DNA from: Tetradesmus obliquus
Lineage: Eukaryota; Chlorophyta; Chlorophyceae; Sphaeropleales; Scenedesmaceae
Reading direction: 5' to 3'
DNA length: 64,000 nt
NCBI GenBank assembly: GCA_030272155.1
Contig: CP126205.1
Coordinates: 2,034,501 to 2,098,500 of the forward strand
Shown here: positions 10,539 through 22,195 of the stretch, piece by piece
Layout: each line of letters opens with the position of its first letter
Numbering within the stretch: position 1 is the stretch's first letter
Position numbers and translations under genes: made by a program
Notes under the pieces: model-generated
What the model was told of the DNA's origin: nothing
The model's input: the letters and a program-made list of their open reading frames with translations, nothing else
The model's database searches: none

Positions 10539-13500
10539 GGCAGCAGCCCCGCCTGGAAGTGACAGCTTCTTCAGCTTTGTGATAGGCTTGCCACGAGGCA
10601 GGCCACTGGCAGTGAGAGCAGGGCCACTCTGAGCTGCTGCTGCTGGCACTGCTGCTGCTACTGAACCTGTTGTTGCTGCTGTTGTTGCTGCTGCTTGAAT
10701 GCCTGCAGGAGCAGCAGGCGCTGCCTGAGCTGCGGCAGCGGCAGCAGGTACCTGCTGCTGCTGTGGCACTTGCTGTTGTTGCTGCTGCTGCTGTGGCGCT
10801 GCTGCTGCAGGCACTTGCGCAGCAGGCGATGCAGCAGCAACAGCAACAGGCTGTGCCGCTGCTGCTGCCGCCGCTGCTGCCTGTTCGGAGCTGGGTGCTG
10901 CGCCTGCTGACATCACTGCGCTGCTGCTTTGCAGCACACTGCCTTGCTCAGCACCTGCAGAAGCAGCAGGTGCTGCCAGCCCAGCTGCAGAACCACTGGC
11001 AGTCTGCTGCTGCTGCTGCTGTGGTGCTGGTGGCATGCCTGCAGATGTTGTTGCTGCAGATGCTGCTCCGCCTCCGGATGCTGCTGCTGCTGCCATTCCT
11101 GGCGTGCTTGGTGGCCGTTTGAGTTTGACGCCCAGTTTGAGTTTGGTGATGGTGGTTGCGCCAGTCTGGTTGAGGGACATGCCACCTGCAGAAACAGATA
11201 TGCGGCAAGCACAGGACGTTGCTGCGCAGGCTACTCAATGATACAGGTTATAGCCAGGCAATGCATCACCGGCAGCGGGAACGTGTGCCAAAGACAGCTG
11301 TTGCTGTTGCTGATGAATGAATAGGCTGTGATCTGGGGTGATGCCTGGTGGAAGCAGCCATGATGTGCCCAACAAAAGCGGATGGACAGTAAACACCTGC
11401 AGCAACAAGGCACGCGGGAACACCCAAGATGAACCGCAGGCTGGCTGCACAACATTGCATGACGACACTCAGCGCTCTCCCACGACACAGCCCATGACCA
11501 AGCACAGCGAGCAACAGCAGCAGCATGTGACGAGCCCTGACAGTACACACAGCCGCACCTGCAGAGGCTGCAGGCCTGCTGCTGCGAGCTCCAGCTGCTC
11601 TGCCGCCACCTGCCACTCTAGGCATTTTGACAATGCGCTTGCATTCAAAACCGCTCCAATGCACTCAGCGAGATCTAGAACACCAGGTTGCAATTCAATG
11701 CACAGCAACCTCCAAGGCATAGCAATACAGTAGGCACGGCGACAGCAAATACTACACCCCGAGTGCAACACACAGCCGCACCTGCAGAGGCTGCAGGCCT
11801 GCTGCTGCGAGCTCCAGCTGCCCTGCCACCCCCTGTCACTCCACTGGGTGCAGCGCCACCACTGGCAGCAGGGCCCTTGGTAGGAGTAGCACCAGCAGCA
11901 GTGAGGCCTGCTGCTGTGTGAGCTGATGCTGCTGGCAGCAGGGCCTCCTCCTCCTCTTCCACACGCTCTCTGCAAATGTGTCACAACAACATGTGTAACA
12001 CATTGTTATACTGTTACAAATGTGTTAGTGACATGGCGGGCTTGGAGTCATTCTCATTGGAGTGATTGCGCACCGCTCTGCATCCGTCCCCAGCAGCAGC
12101 ATGCATCACCTCGCAGACACACAGAGCACATGAACCCTGCCAACCAACTGAAACAACAGATAGAAAGCCAACTTTGAGCCAAGTGGACCAACCTGTACAG
12201 TGTGGCGGGCTGCCCAGCCAGTTTCTGCAGCAGCATGAATGCCAGCTGCCTTACAGCCGGCTCCTCATGCCTCCACATCAGCTGCTGCAGCGATAGCAGC
12301 GTTGCCACACTGACTGGTAGCACAGGCTTGGATACAGCGGCAGCAGCAGCCGCTGCTGCTGCAGATGCCGCCTTGGCTGCTGCTGAGGCAGCAGCAGAAG
12401 CTTCTGCTGCAGCTGTGGCATCTTGCTCAGCTGCCGCTGTTGCTGCCGCTTGATTACTGCCATCTGCCGGGGCAGCAGCAGGTGCAGCAGCACCTGCTGC
12501 AGCCTGCTCAGTTGGAGCTGCAGCATCTGGTGCTGCTGCTGCTGCTGGGTCAGCTGCAGCTCCAGTAGCACCAGCTGCCGCTGCTGCTGCATCGCCTGCT
12601 GGTAATGCTGCTTGTGCGGCAGGGTCAGCAGCTGCAGCAGCAGCGGCAGCAGGATCTGCTGCAAACACTGCAGCACTTGCAGCTGCTGTGGCTGCTGCTG
12701 CCGCAGCTGCCGCCTCTGCCGCAGTAGCAGCAGCCGCTGCAGCTGCCGCCTCTGCCTCTGCTGCTGTTGCTGCCGCTGCTGCAGCAGCCGCTGCTGCTGC
12801 CAGCATACCATCAGGCAGTAATGCTGCTGGGCTGAGCTCACAATACCCCTGCTGCTCCAGCTGGCCCACAAGCAGCAGTGCCTCCTTGAGTATGTTAACT
12901 CGCATTGCAGCAGAAGCCTCCTGCTGCAGCAGCTGCAGCGCTGTGCCTAGCACTGCATCTAGCAGCAGCGGCGGCTGGTATGCCAGCAGCTGCTGCAGCA
13001 GGTCGCCGTACCTGGCTTGCAGCGCGGCTGCTTGCGCTGCAGCAGCAGCAGCAGCTGCAGCTTCTGCGGTTGCATCGTAGCTGTGATGATGCAGTGTGTC
13101 AGCTGCTGCAGCAGCGAATGCGCTGCCGTCCGCTGCAGTACCTGCTGATTGCTGCTGCCGCTGCTGCTGCTTCTCATCAACATCCATAGCATCTGAAGCT
13201 GCAGCAACAGGCACAGCTGCTGCTGCCGCTGCTGCTGCCGCCTGCATTGCTGCTGCTGCCAGGCTCCGCAGAGCTGCCTCTGACTGCGCTGCTGCCACCC
13301 GCAGCAGGCAGCTGTATGCAGTTGCCTTCATCTGCCCACCTCTCACACTGCTGCTGCTGCTGCTGCTGAACCCTGCTGCTGCTGTGCCAAGTCCTGGCCC
13401 TGTGTATGATAGCAGCAGCTGAGCCACTTGGTCAAGCACTGCTGCTGCTGCCGGGTGCTGTAGCTGCACTGCTAAGTTGGTTGCTGCAGTGAGGCATGCA

Positions 13501-13573
13501 CAGCCCAGCACTGCATTGTGTGTGGTAACAACTTCCTCGTGTGCGAGCTGGCGGTCAATCTCGTGCAGCACCT

Positions 13574-13631
<58 letters not shown>

Positions 13632-13707
13632 CAACACATGGCTGCCGAGCAGTGTGCGTTCACCACTTCCTCGTGTGCCAGCTGGCGGTCTATTTCATGA
13701 AGCACCT

Positions 13708-13750
<43 letters not shown>

Positions 13751-16700
13751 GATATAAACAAGAGGCTGCTGAGTTGTGTGTGGTCACCACTTCTCGTGTG
13801 TCAGCTGGCGGTCGACCTCGTGCAGCACCTGCAGCAGCAGCAGCAGCAGCAGGAGCCAACCATAACATTGCAGACTGGTGCAGCCAAGCCCTGTGTGCAG
13901 TAGCAGCCCACATGATACGTTGATTTGCACGGCAGTCAAGCACATAGCAAAGTACACGCGCACACACACTGTCTGCCACGTTTGTAACACACTTCTCACC
14001 CTTGCCAACTCTGCCGTGTTTTGTTGCCGCAGCTGACCCGGACTTGCCACCAGGCCTGCCAGCCAGCGGCCATCATCCAGCACGGTGCACATCAGCAAAC
14101 ACCACAACCCACGAGGCTCTTTCAAAAGGCTGCTGCCACGCGTGCCGTGCTGTGGCAGCCAACACGGCATGCGGGCCTAAACAGCAACCCACACGCGTAC
14201 AAAGAATTACTGGTAGCAGTTCACGCACGCTCACCTTGGCCAGCTCAGCCGTGTTTTGCAGCCTCAGCTGGCCCAGCGCCGCCACCAGGCCAGCCCCCCA
14301 GTAGCCACCTTGCACACGACACAGCAACACAAAGAAACGCTACAAACACACAATATCTATAAGGCCGCTGCCAAGCCTGCTGTGCAGTGACAGCCAACTA
14401 GACACTCCCGCCTCGCACACAGCAGCCACAGTGCGATTAGCAAACGCGCACACACCGCCTGACGCATGTCGAATTCACCTTTGCCAACTCGCCAGTGTGC
14501 CGCAGCCGCAGCTGCCCCAGACCTGCCACCAGGCCTGCCAGCCAGTGGCCGTCATCCAGCGGGTTGCTGCTGTTGTCATTGCAAGCGAGCAGCTCCAGCA
14601 GCAGCGCCAGCACTTGCGGCGGCGTGAAGCTGCAGGTGAACACAGCAGCAGCAGCAGCAGCAGCAGCCCTGTGTGTGAGATGATGGGGGCAGTAGCAACA
14701 ACATCAGCAACAGCAGCAGCTGGCTGTTGTCATTGCAGGCAAGCAGCTCCAGCAGCAGCGCCAGCACTTGCGGTGGCGTGAAGCTGCAATCACAGGCGGC
14801 AGCAGAAGCAGCAGAGACCTGGCCTTCACCTGGCATGCATGGATGAGATCTTTCTGATTCACCAAAACATGCACCCCCATGATCTCAAAACCCGCAAAGA
14901 TGCCGCAACCTGTTACGCCTGTCGCCACTGACAGCCTTGCAGACTGCAGCCATAAAAGAAGCACAAATTGCCACCAGCACATGCATTGTCTTGCTCACCC
15001 CTCGGCGTCCCGTACAGCAGCCAGTGCAGCAGGCAGCGCCTGGCTCAGCAGTGCTTCGCCCAGGTCTTGAAAGCTGTTGGGGCGCAGCAGTCCAGTCAGG
15101 GGGTCATACAGCCGCTCCCTGCAAGTGCAAGCGGCAGTTGGGTGGGCGGCAGAAACACAAAAGCTGCTTAGGAATTGTGCAGCTGTGACACAAGCAGCAG
15201 CTCCCTGCGAGTAGCAGAAGCAGTACAGCAGCGGGGTGACAGGAACCCTGATCAGGGCTCAGCAGTGCCTCCCCCAGGTCTTGGAAGCTGTTGGGCCGCA
15301 GCAGCCCTGTCAGCGGGTCGTACAGCCGCTCCCTGGCAGCAACAAGGCATGGGCAGCAACACAGTGGTGCAACATCTGGTTCAACTAAAAACGAGAATGG
15401 ATGCGTGTTGATCAGCTGTGATGCGTTAAGCATCAAGGATTGCACAAACGCTCCCTGCGAGCAGCACCAGCAGCAAAGCAGGAGTGTCATTTGACATGTG
15501 GTTACAGCTCAGCAGCAAAACCCCAGGTCTTGGAAGCTGTTGGGCCGCAGCAGCCCCGTCAGCGGGTCACACAGCCGCTCCCTGCAAGTGATAAGAGACA
15601 CAGAGTAAAACAGTGGCGCTCGTTGCACAGAATCAATGTATAAGCGATCCAAGCCCTTGTCATGCATCATGCATTCCAAGTGTGTACATCATCATGGTTG
15701 CGGCGCTAGGGACAAACCGGGTGTAGGCAAAACAACGCACCGCGTGTAAGCGATGAGCTCCCGCAGCGGCCGGTCCCCTCTACACACAGCTGACGCGCGC
15801 CCCAGCGCAAGCGCAGCATCCACGCGCACCCTGCAGCGTCAGCAGCAGCAGCAGCAGCAGCAGCAGCGGCAGGACAGTTTCGGTTGCTGCGTTATGCACA
15901 GTTGACTGCAGAATAGACTGATTTGCTTGCGTGAAACATAGTGCTGCCCAAAGTGGTGGCCTGGCATAGTGCAGCCCACCGGCAACACTAGGCCAGAGTA
16001 CTTTTCTACTCAACACACCGACCAATACCGCAGGCACATTGCTCAACAGCATATCACGTTGCGGCAACGTACTGTTGCTGCTGCTGCTGCTGCTCCTTTT
16101 CCACTGGTCCTTGCACACACCAAACCTGCAGAAGACCGCGGGGTTGCGCATGACGCCTGCCAGCACTGAGCACAGCAGAATACCCGATGTGTTATTTCCC
16201 ATACTTTTCGTGAAAGCATGCTGCGCAGCGCACCTGCAGAAGACCGCAGGGTTGCGCATGACGCCCGCCAGCACTGTGGCGATGTAGTCAGACATGGCCT
16301 GGCTGCCTGGCCCCATCTGGCGTGACAGCCCCACCACCGCCTGCGCCTGAGCAACCACATCCTTGCTGTGCTCCAGCTGCGAAAAGAGGGTGCAGGGCAG
16401 CACAAAACAAACGGAGTCAGATCAAAGTACAGCAGGCCACAGCCCAACCACAGCCTGCGCCTGAGCCACCACACCATTGCTGTGCTCCAGCTGCAGCAAT
16501 GAAATAACAGCAGGGCATTGACACATTTGCAAGCCGGTGCGTAAAACAAAGCAGGTTGTGCCTGCGCATGAGCAACCACATCCTTGCTGTGCTCCAGCTG
16601 CAACATGACACAGCAGCAGCAAGCGAAACATAGCATGTGAGCTCAGGCTTCCCAGACGCAGATCGCATTGAAGGTCAAAGCTGCAGCCTGTGCCAAGGCC

Positions 16701-18033
16701 ACCACGTGCTTGCTGTGCTCCAGCTGCAGCAATGGAACAACAGGGCCGCGCAAAAGAGAAGATAAGGCAAGGCAGGCGGCACAACGTCTGTGCGTGCTCC
16801 AGCTGCAAGATGCCAAAGCAGCAGCAAACGCACTAGAGCATGTGAACTCAGGGGTTCACGAAACTGAATATTTAGGTTATTTAGGTTACTGAGGTTATTA
16901 AAATCATAAGTTGTAGCCTGCGCCTGTGCCACAACATTCTTGCTGTACCCCAGCTGCACAAGAACAGCGCACGGGAGCCCAACAGGCACAGCACAGCCAA
17001 TGCATCTAGAATCCAGAGCACGGCGCTTGCTACTTTCAGCCCCTTTCAAACCACATGTAAGGCCCACTGTGCCCGTTTATATTCTCCAACATCACACAAC
17101 AGCGCTGGCCGCACCTGCAGCGCCCACCAGTGTGCAGGCTGGCGCAGGCTGACCGCAGCCAGCCACTCCTGGCCGCTGTCCAGCGCCACCCACAGCACAG
17201 GGATACCCCGCAGCTCCGCCTCACTCACATCGAGCTCCTCAGCTGCACCTGAACACAGCAGATGATGTGGCAAATGATGTGAGAACAGGTGCAGGAAAGC
17301 AAAGCTGTGCAATGCCGTGCATCTCCCCTTACACTGACGTCCAGATCTACGCTGCACGTGTAAGGCAGACGCAGAGGATGAACAGCGCAAACGTGTCAGA
17401 ATGACTGCTGCCACGACATGGCCACCCTTGCAGCTCAGCCTCACTCACATCGATTGATTGATTCTCATTATCAAATCTATGAAACCAGATGTTCGTAGCT
17501 TCGAACCCCACCTGCTGCCCAAGAGGGTGCGCCGCGCGCGCCACGCCCGCCGCCTCCCGCTGCTGCGCGCTGCTGGCGGCGCCGTTGGTCGCCAAGCTTG
17601 CTGCTAACCTTGAGCTCGTGCAGCGAGTAGCAGGCAGTTGCGCCAACCTGCACATGTGTGCAGCAGCCAGCGCGCAGCAGAACACATACACACAGCAGGA
17701 ACACGTGTAGGAAGGCATGGCAATGATCCGCACCAGAATTACAGGACAGTGACCGACATGAGACTATGGTGCACAGGTAGCAGATATCGGCCGCTGCATG
17801 TACCTGAGCAGCATAAGCAAGCAATGCATGCAACACTTTGTTACAGCTTTGTTATATCACTATCACCCACCTGTATGGGGTGCTCCTCCAGCACATCAAG
17901 CTCCCTCACAAGAACCTTCAGCTGGCAAGTCGGCACGCCAGCCTGAACCCCAGCAGCCACTAAACCCTCAGGACCGCCAGGCAAAACCCCAGGCGGCAAA
18001 CCCTGCTGCTGCGCAGCCGCCGCAGCTGCAGCT

Positions 18034-18069
<36 letters not shown>

Positions 18070-21000
18070 GCTTGCACGCCTGGCGGCAGTTCTGCTGCTT
18101 TCAGCGCGCCGCGCATGACTGCCTTGCTGCCAGATTGGCGCAGCGCCAGCTGCAGCAGTGAGCGCTTGGGGTCCCAGGTAAGGCCGGCAGTGAGGTGAGG
18201 CATGCCTGCAAGTTGATGTATGCAAAACAACAACAATGATTGTTGATATGGGCTGTAAGCAGTGGTGGGATTATCTAAGCTTTCTTTGGTCTTGCACGTA
18301 ACAGGCCTGGTTTATGAGATGAGCAGGAGAAGTGCTGTATATGGTGGAATGGTGCTGGGAAAGCACGCACATCATCACAGAAACTCCAGCCACTCTGAGG
18401 CAGTACATACAGCAGCAGAAGACACACACAAGGTGCCCTTGCCGCACCTGTGCCGTGCACCCAGCGGTCAAAGAACCCCGGCGCTTCCTTCTTGAACCCT
18501 TGCTTCTTGCCCATCTGCTTCTGGAACTTGGCTGTGCTCATCAGCCGATCTGCAACACCCCCAAAAGCAGCAGCAGCAGCAGCTGCAGCGCCGCCGCCTG
18601 ATGCTGCTGATGGCGGCACAGCAGACACGCCTCCTCCAGATACTGCCGGAGCGGCAGCAGCAGGGCCAGAGATAGCCGGGTTGCCTGCGCTTGCTGCAGG
18701 CTTGGCAGGAGCTGGGCTGACTGCTGCTGCTGCTGCTGTTGCTGTTGCGTCGGCTGGCGAGAGTGCATTGCTGGCTGCCAGCTTGGCTCCATTTACAAGG
18801 CGCTCAAGCGCCCGCCGCAGCTCGTCCTCGCCTGCAGGAAAAGAACAAGCAAAGTTGTGCGTTCGCGCTCAATCAACCACCGCAGCTCCTCTTTGCCTGC
18901 AGCAAACGCGCACATGCTGTCAGCACACACATGCATCCAGACTCACCGATGCGCCGCTCCAGCATCTGTATCACTGCTGTTGCTTTCCAGCACAGCGCGC
19001 TGCAAGGGTCCAGCTCCTGCGTGCCGTGCAACCTGCCCCAGGCTGCGGTGACGCCCCTGTCGCCACCCCGCACCACAGGACTCAGCGGCGGCAGCTGCTC
19101 GCCATCATCCACCAAGGCCAGCGCAACACGCTCCTGCAAGATCAAGAGGGTTCAAGGGCGTGAAACTGTTTGTCAGCGCATGGCATCAATATAGTTTGCG
19201 CAAGCGTGCGACAGGGCTGAGCGGCGGCAGCTGCCCGCCGTCATCGGGCAGAGAGCACAACAGTTGCCTGCCAGCGGCGGCGCCGCAGCTCGTTGCTGCC
19301 GGTCAGCATGCCCAGCACTTCCAACGTCCCAGGCATGAGGTTACATACCTCTTTACATGTTATCCAACCCGCACACCTGCCAGCGCCTGTACTGCAGCTC
19401 GTTGCTGCCGGCCAGCGTGCGCAGCGCCAGGCCCTGCAGCCAGCCTGCGAGGCCCGCCAGCAGCCAGCCATCTTCCGGCCCTTTGGGCAGCAGCAGCACG
19501 CCAAAGTACCTGAGAGCAGCAGCAGCAGGTGAGTTGGCAGCATGTGGTTCAGCAGCAGCCAGCCATCAATAGGGCTACACTGCAGTAAACAAACCGCTTG
19601 AGCGGCCCAGTCAGGTGTTCAGCGGAAACGATGCTGAATTGCCTGCTGCTGCTGCCGCCGCCACAGGCGCACCCAGTGATCCGTTTCCACTGCATGATGT
19701 CCTCAGAACTCACTGTGCAGCCAGCCCAGACGCCAGCGCAGCCGCTGATGTCAGGCGCGGCTCCAGCAGCAGGCTGTCATGCACCAGCAGCGCCTCACTT
19801 AAAAGGATGCTGCCGCAGCCAGCCTGCAGCAGTAGCAGCAGCAGGTGTTAGGAGGAACACGGTCAACCGACACAGACTTGCGTGGGAGCTGCTGAGACAC
19901 TTCTTCTATGTCCCGCACCTGCCACGAATGCATCGTCAGCCTGAGCAGGCAGGCGGACCACCTACCTCATCCTGCACCTATAATGCGCGTAACACGAGCA
20001 TGCATAGCTATCTGTACACACCCGCACCTGCCACGGCTGCACCATCAGTGCCTCAGGCAGCACAGCCACCTGCAGGTGCCCCCAAGGTAGGCTGCTGTTC
20101 AGCACCTTGCCACATGCACGCAGCAGCACCCCCAGCGGCTTCAGCGTATCAGCCAGCAGCCGCAGCCCCTCATGACTAATGCCATGCTGCGATGAGGCGT
20201 TGTTGTTGGCTGCATCAGAGGCTGTGGCACCGCTGGCGTTCGCTTTTGAACCTGCTGCTGCTGCTGATGCACCAGGAGCTGAAGGTTTGCTGCTGCCGGC
20301 GTCGTTGCTGCTCCTGCTACCTGGATGCTGACTTGCCTGCGTGCTGCCATCCGCAGCAGCAGCAGCAGCAGCAGCATGGTCTGCTGCATCTTTCAGCGCG
20401 AACACATTGATGATGGGCGCGCCAGGAGGCAGCGCTGCGCCTGCAGTGCCTGCTGCTGCCAGCAGCTCGCCGTATGGCATCACCGCAAACTGCCCCACAG
20501 CAATGCTCAGCTGGCTCGGCATTACCGGTGTCTGCACTGCATACTCAAACGTGCGCGCAACAACCTTGCCGGCACTGCTGCTACTGCCGCCAGTAGAAGC
20601 ATCACCAGCAGTTGCTGCTTCATCGCCGGCGGTTGCTGCTGCTGGCATCGGGGCCATCATGCACGTCTGCTGCAGCAGCTGCCCACTGCAGACAGCCATG
20701 AAGCTTGCAGGAACTGTGACGTGCAGGTCAAACGTGTAAGGCAAGCAATGCGGAGCTCCAGGGCTGTAAACATGCAGCGGGCTGTCTACACAGGGGAACC
20801 AGCCGCGGGCCCTTTTTAGTACAGGGTTTGCCACCAAGCAGTTGCCCTGACTCAGCAGCGAAGTGTCGCTGCTGCTGCTGCGTGGCTTGCTGAAGGCAAT
20901 GGTGATGGTCACCTGCTGCTGCTGCTGCTGCTTGTTGGCACCTGCCTGCTGCTGCTGCTGCTGCTGCTTGGTGGGTGTGACTGTAGGCCCTGGTGTGCCT

Positions 21001-21233
21001 GTTGCTGCTGCTGCTGCTGAAGTGCCTCCTTGGGTGCCATCCTTGCTTGCTGCTGCTGGTGCAGGCGAGGCAGCGTCAACCGCACTAGCAGCAGCAGTAC
21101 CACCAGTAGCACCTGACACTGCTGCTGCTGCTGGTCCAGGAGTGCTAGCTTTGCTGGCCTCCTGCCCCGTTGCTGCTGCTACTTGCGATGCTGCTTTCAC
21201 AGGCGTGCCATCTGCAGCCGCTGCTGCCGACAC

Positions 21234-21270
<37 letters not shown>

Positions 21271-22195
21271 TGCGGCAGTGTGATGAGCAGCCCCGGCTCC
21301 TGCTCCCTGTGCAAGAGCCGCACATACTGGTCGTATGCATGCTCGCTGACTGAGCTGATACCGGCGCTGCCTTTGTGCAGCTGGTCGATGGTCAACTCAG
21401 GCAGCACTTCTGAGGGGTACTGCTGCAGCTTGAACTGCAGTCAAACAGGGTTTGCGGCGGCGGAAGGAGAGGTGAGAAACAGCGTGTGTGTGCAACATGG
21501 CAGGGTGCGGGGGATGCTTGCAGGAGCTTCATGCTTGCTTGCAGGATGCTTGGGGATGCCTGCAACTGCGCCACTCACAAGGAGCTTTGGGTGGCAGCCA
21601 ATCGCGTGTTACTATTAATGCTTATTGTGCTAAGGCTAGGCAGTATGTGTGTACCTGTGGACGCCTCCTATCTGTCTGAATCAACACGGGGCTGTGTGCT
21701 GCATGTGTGCTTGGCCTGCCTGCTACAGTGCACTGTGCACTGCTGCACTTCACCACTCACTGCTGCTTTCAGCAGCTAGCTCGTGAGCCTCTTATCTTTG
21801 CTGCATGGCTGCCAGTGCACAGCTGCCCTATACAAGGGCGCACCTCTGCAGCAACTCCATTCACTGCCACGCTGTGTATGTCCAGATTGAAGCAGTGCAG
21901 GCCAACTATCTGCTGCCCAGGTGACAGCACCACCTTGAGCTCCGTCCGCCTGCGGTAACAGACAGCCAACAAACATTATGCGGGTAATTTTGTGCTGTAG
22001 CGGCCGCTGCTCATGCTGCTGCCTAGCTAGCAGGGCAGTACAGCAGTGCAGCATGCAGCAGTGTGCTGTGGCAGGTGTTGCGCGACTGATCGTGAGGCCG
22101 GTGATCGGTGCTACTTACCCTGACCATGTCCGCTTTCTTGGATTGACGGACACGTGCACGGCCTGGTGCACCGGGCTGGGTAGAGTGCCACTCAT
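9807..22195 (-). CDS. TAF2: Transcription initiation factor TFIID subunit 2 (TAF2), 17 exons, about 2152 aa
   Basis: TAF2 is a TFIID core-promoter recognition subunit acting in the nucleus. Exons: 22195-22119, 21949-21844, 21434-20028, 19823-19714, 19509-19377, 19133-18947, 18831-18448, 18205-17871, 17647-17512, 17248-17115, 16376-16234, 15830-15741, 15118-14999, 14629-14479, 13571-12193, 11969-11782, 11185-9807; all phases agree and the total is 6459 nt. Residues 1-800 form the M1-aminopeptidase-like part (VHQAVHVSVNPRKR, RARGWFPCVDSP, YFGVLLLPKGPEDGWLLAGL). The zinc-binding HExxH site is absent (ASGLAAQYFG there), as expected for this non-enzymatic relative. Residues 1000-1650 match the helical-repeat region of plant TAF2 (LEHSKDVVAQAQAVVGL, DPLTGLLRPNSFQDLGEALL, LAGQPATLYR). 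The last 460 residues are Ala/Gln-rich with basic KLK patches. Exon 3 and exon 15 carry long Ala/Gln inserts not expected in land-plant homologues. Confidence 0.95.
11540..11612 (-). repeat. Echo of TAF2 exon 16 3' edge
   Basis: This copy repeats the end of exon 16 (GGGRAAGARSSRPAASAG with its GTGCGGC donor, parent about 11782-11840) and lies downstream of it in the same intron. Confidence 0.8.
13665..13830 (-). repeat. Two echoes of TAF2 exon 15 5' edge
   Basis: Segments near 13665-13710 and 13787-13830 repeat the start of exon 15 (VLHEIDRQLAHEEVV in the parent at 13571) with its CTGCAG acceptor and a CAG-rich tract. Both lie upstream of the parent exon. Confidence 0.85.
13995..14310 (-). 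repeat. Two echoes of TAF2 exon 14 3' edge
   Basis: Segments 13996-14083 and 14228-14308 repeat the end of exon 14 (parent encodes WLAGLVAGLGQLRLRHTGEL), each with a GTGAG donor. Both lie downstream of the parent exon. Confidence 0.85.
14719..14795 (-). repeat. Echo of TAF2 exon 14 5' edge
   Basis: This copy repeats the acceptor side of exon 14 (FTPPQVLALLLELLACNDNS) and lies upstream of it. The match is near-perfect over about 55 bp. Confidence 0.85.
15256..15590 (-). repeat. Two echoes of TAF2 exon 13 5' edge
   Basis: Segments 15256-15340 and 15515-15590 repeat the start of exon 13 (ERLYDPLTGLLRPNSFQDLG) with its CTTGCAG-type acceptor. Both lie in the intron upstream of the parent at 15118. 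Confidence 0.9.
16110..16171 (-). repeat. Echo of TAF2 exon 11 3' edge
   Basis: This copy repeats the end of exon 11 (VLAGVMRNPAVFCR and the adjoining splice border), downstream of the parent that ends at 16234. Confidence 0.85.
16425..16960 (-). repeat. Five echoes of TAF2 exon 11 5' edge
   Basis: The exon 11 start (LEHSKDVVAQAQAVVGL) recurs near 16436-16495, 16558-16603, 16680-16731, 16795-16815 and 16915-16957. Each has a CAG acceptor and decaying similarity (LEHSNGVVAQAQAV, LEHSKDVVAHAQA, LEHSKHVVALAQA, LGYSKNVVAQAQA). All lie upstream of the parent at 16376. Confidence 0.9.
17415..17460 (-). repeat. Short echo of TAF2 exon 10 5' region
   Basis: A diverged copy of the DVSEAELRG-coding part of exon 10 lies upstream of the parent at 17248. 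Confidence 0.65.
19212..19318 (-). repeat. Composite echo of TAF2 exon 5 3' edge and exon 6 5' part
   Basis: Bases 19262-19318 copy the end of exon 5 (LTGSNELRRRRWQ against LAGSNELQYRRWQ) and 19212-19250 copy the GEQLPPLSP-coding part of exon 6. Both sit in the intron between these exons. Confidence 0.75.
19885..19930 (-). repeat. Echo of TAF2 exon 3 3' edge
   Basis: A diverged copy of the last 35-40 bp of exon 3 with its GTGCGGG donor lies downstream of the parent end at 20028. Confidence 0.6.

Noticed and set aside
12278-13422. Long Leu/Gln- or Ser/Cys-rich frames opposite or out of frame with TAF2 exon 15
   Set aside because: They are shadows of the GCA/CAG triplet tract; the - strand frame joins perfectly with the TAF2 exons on both sides.
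15001-15590. A tandem gene array or transposon suggested by three ERLYDPLTGLL copies
   Set aside because: Only one copy continues into the full conserved exon with both splice sites in phase; the other two end in intron sequence, so they are exon-edge copies.
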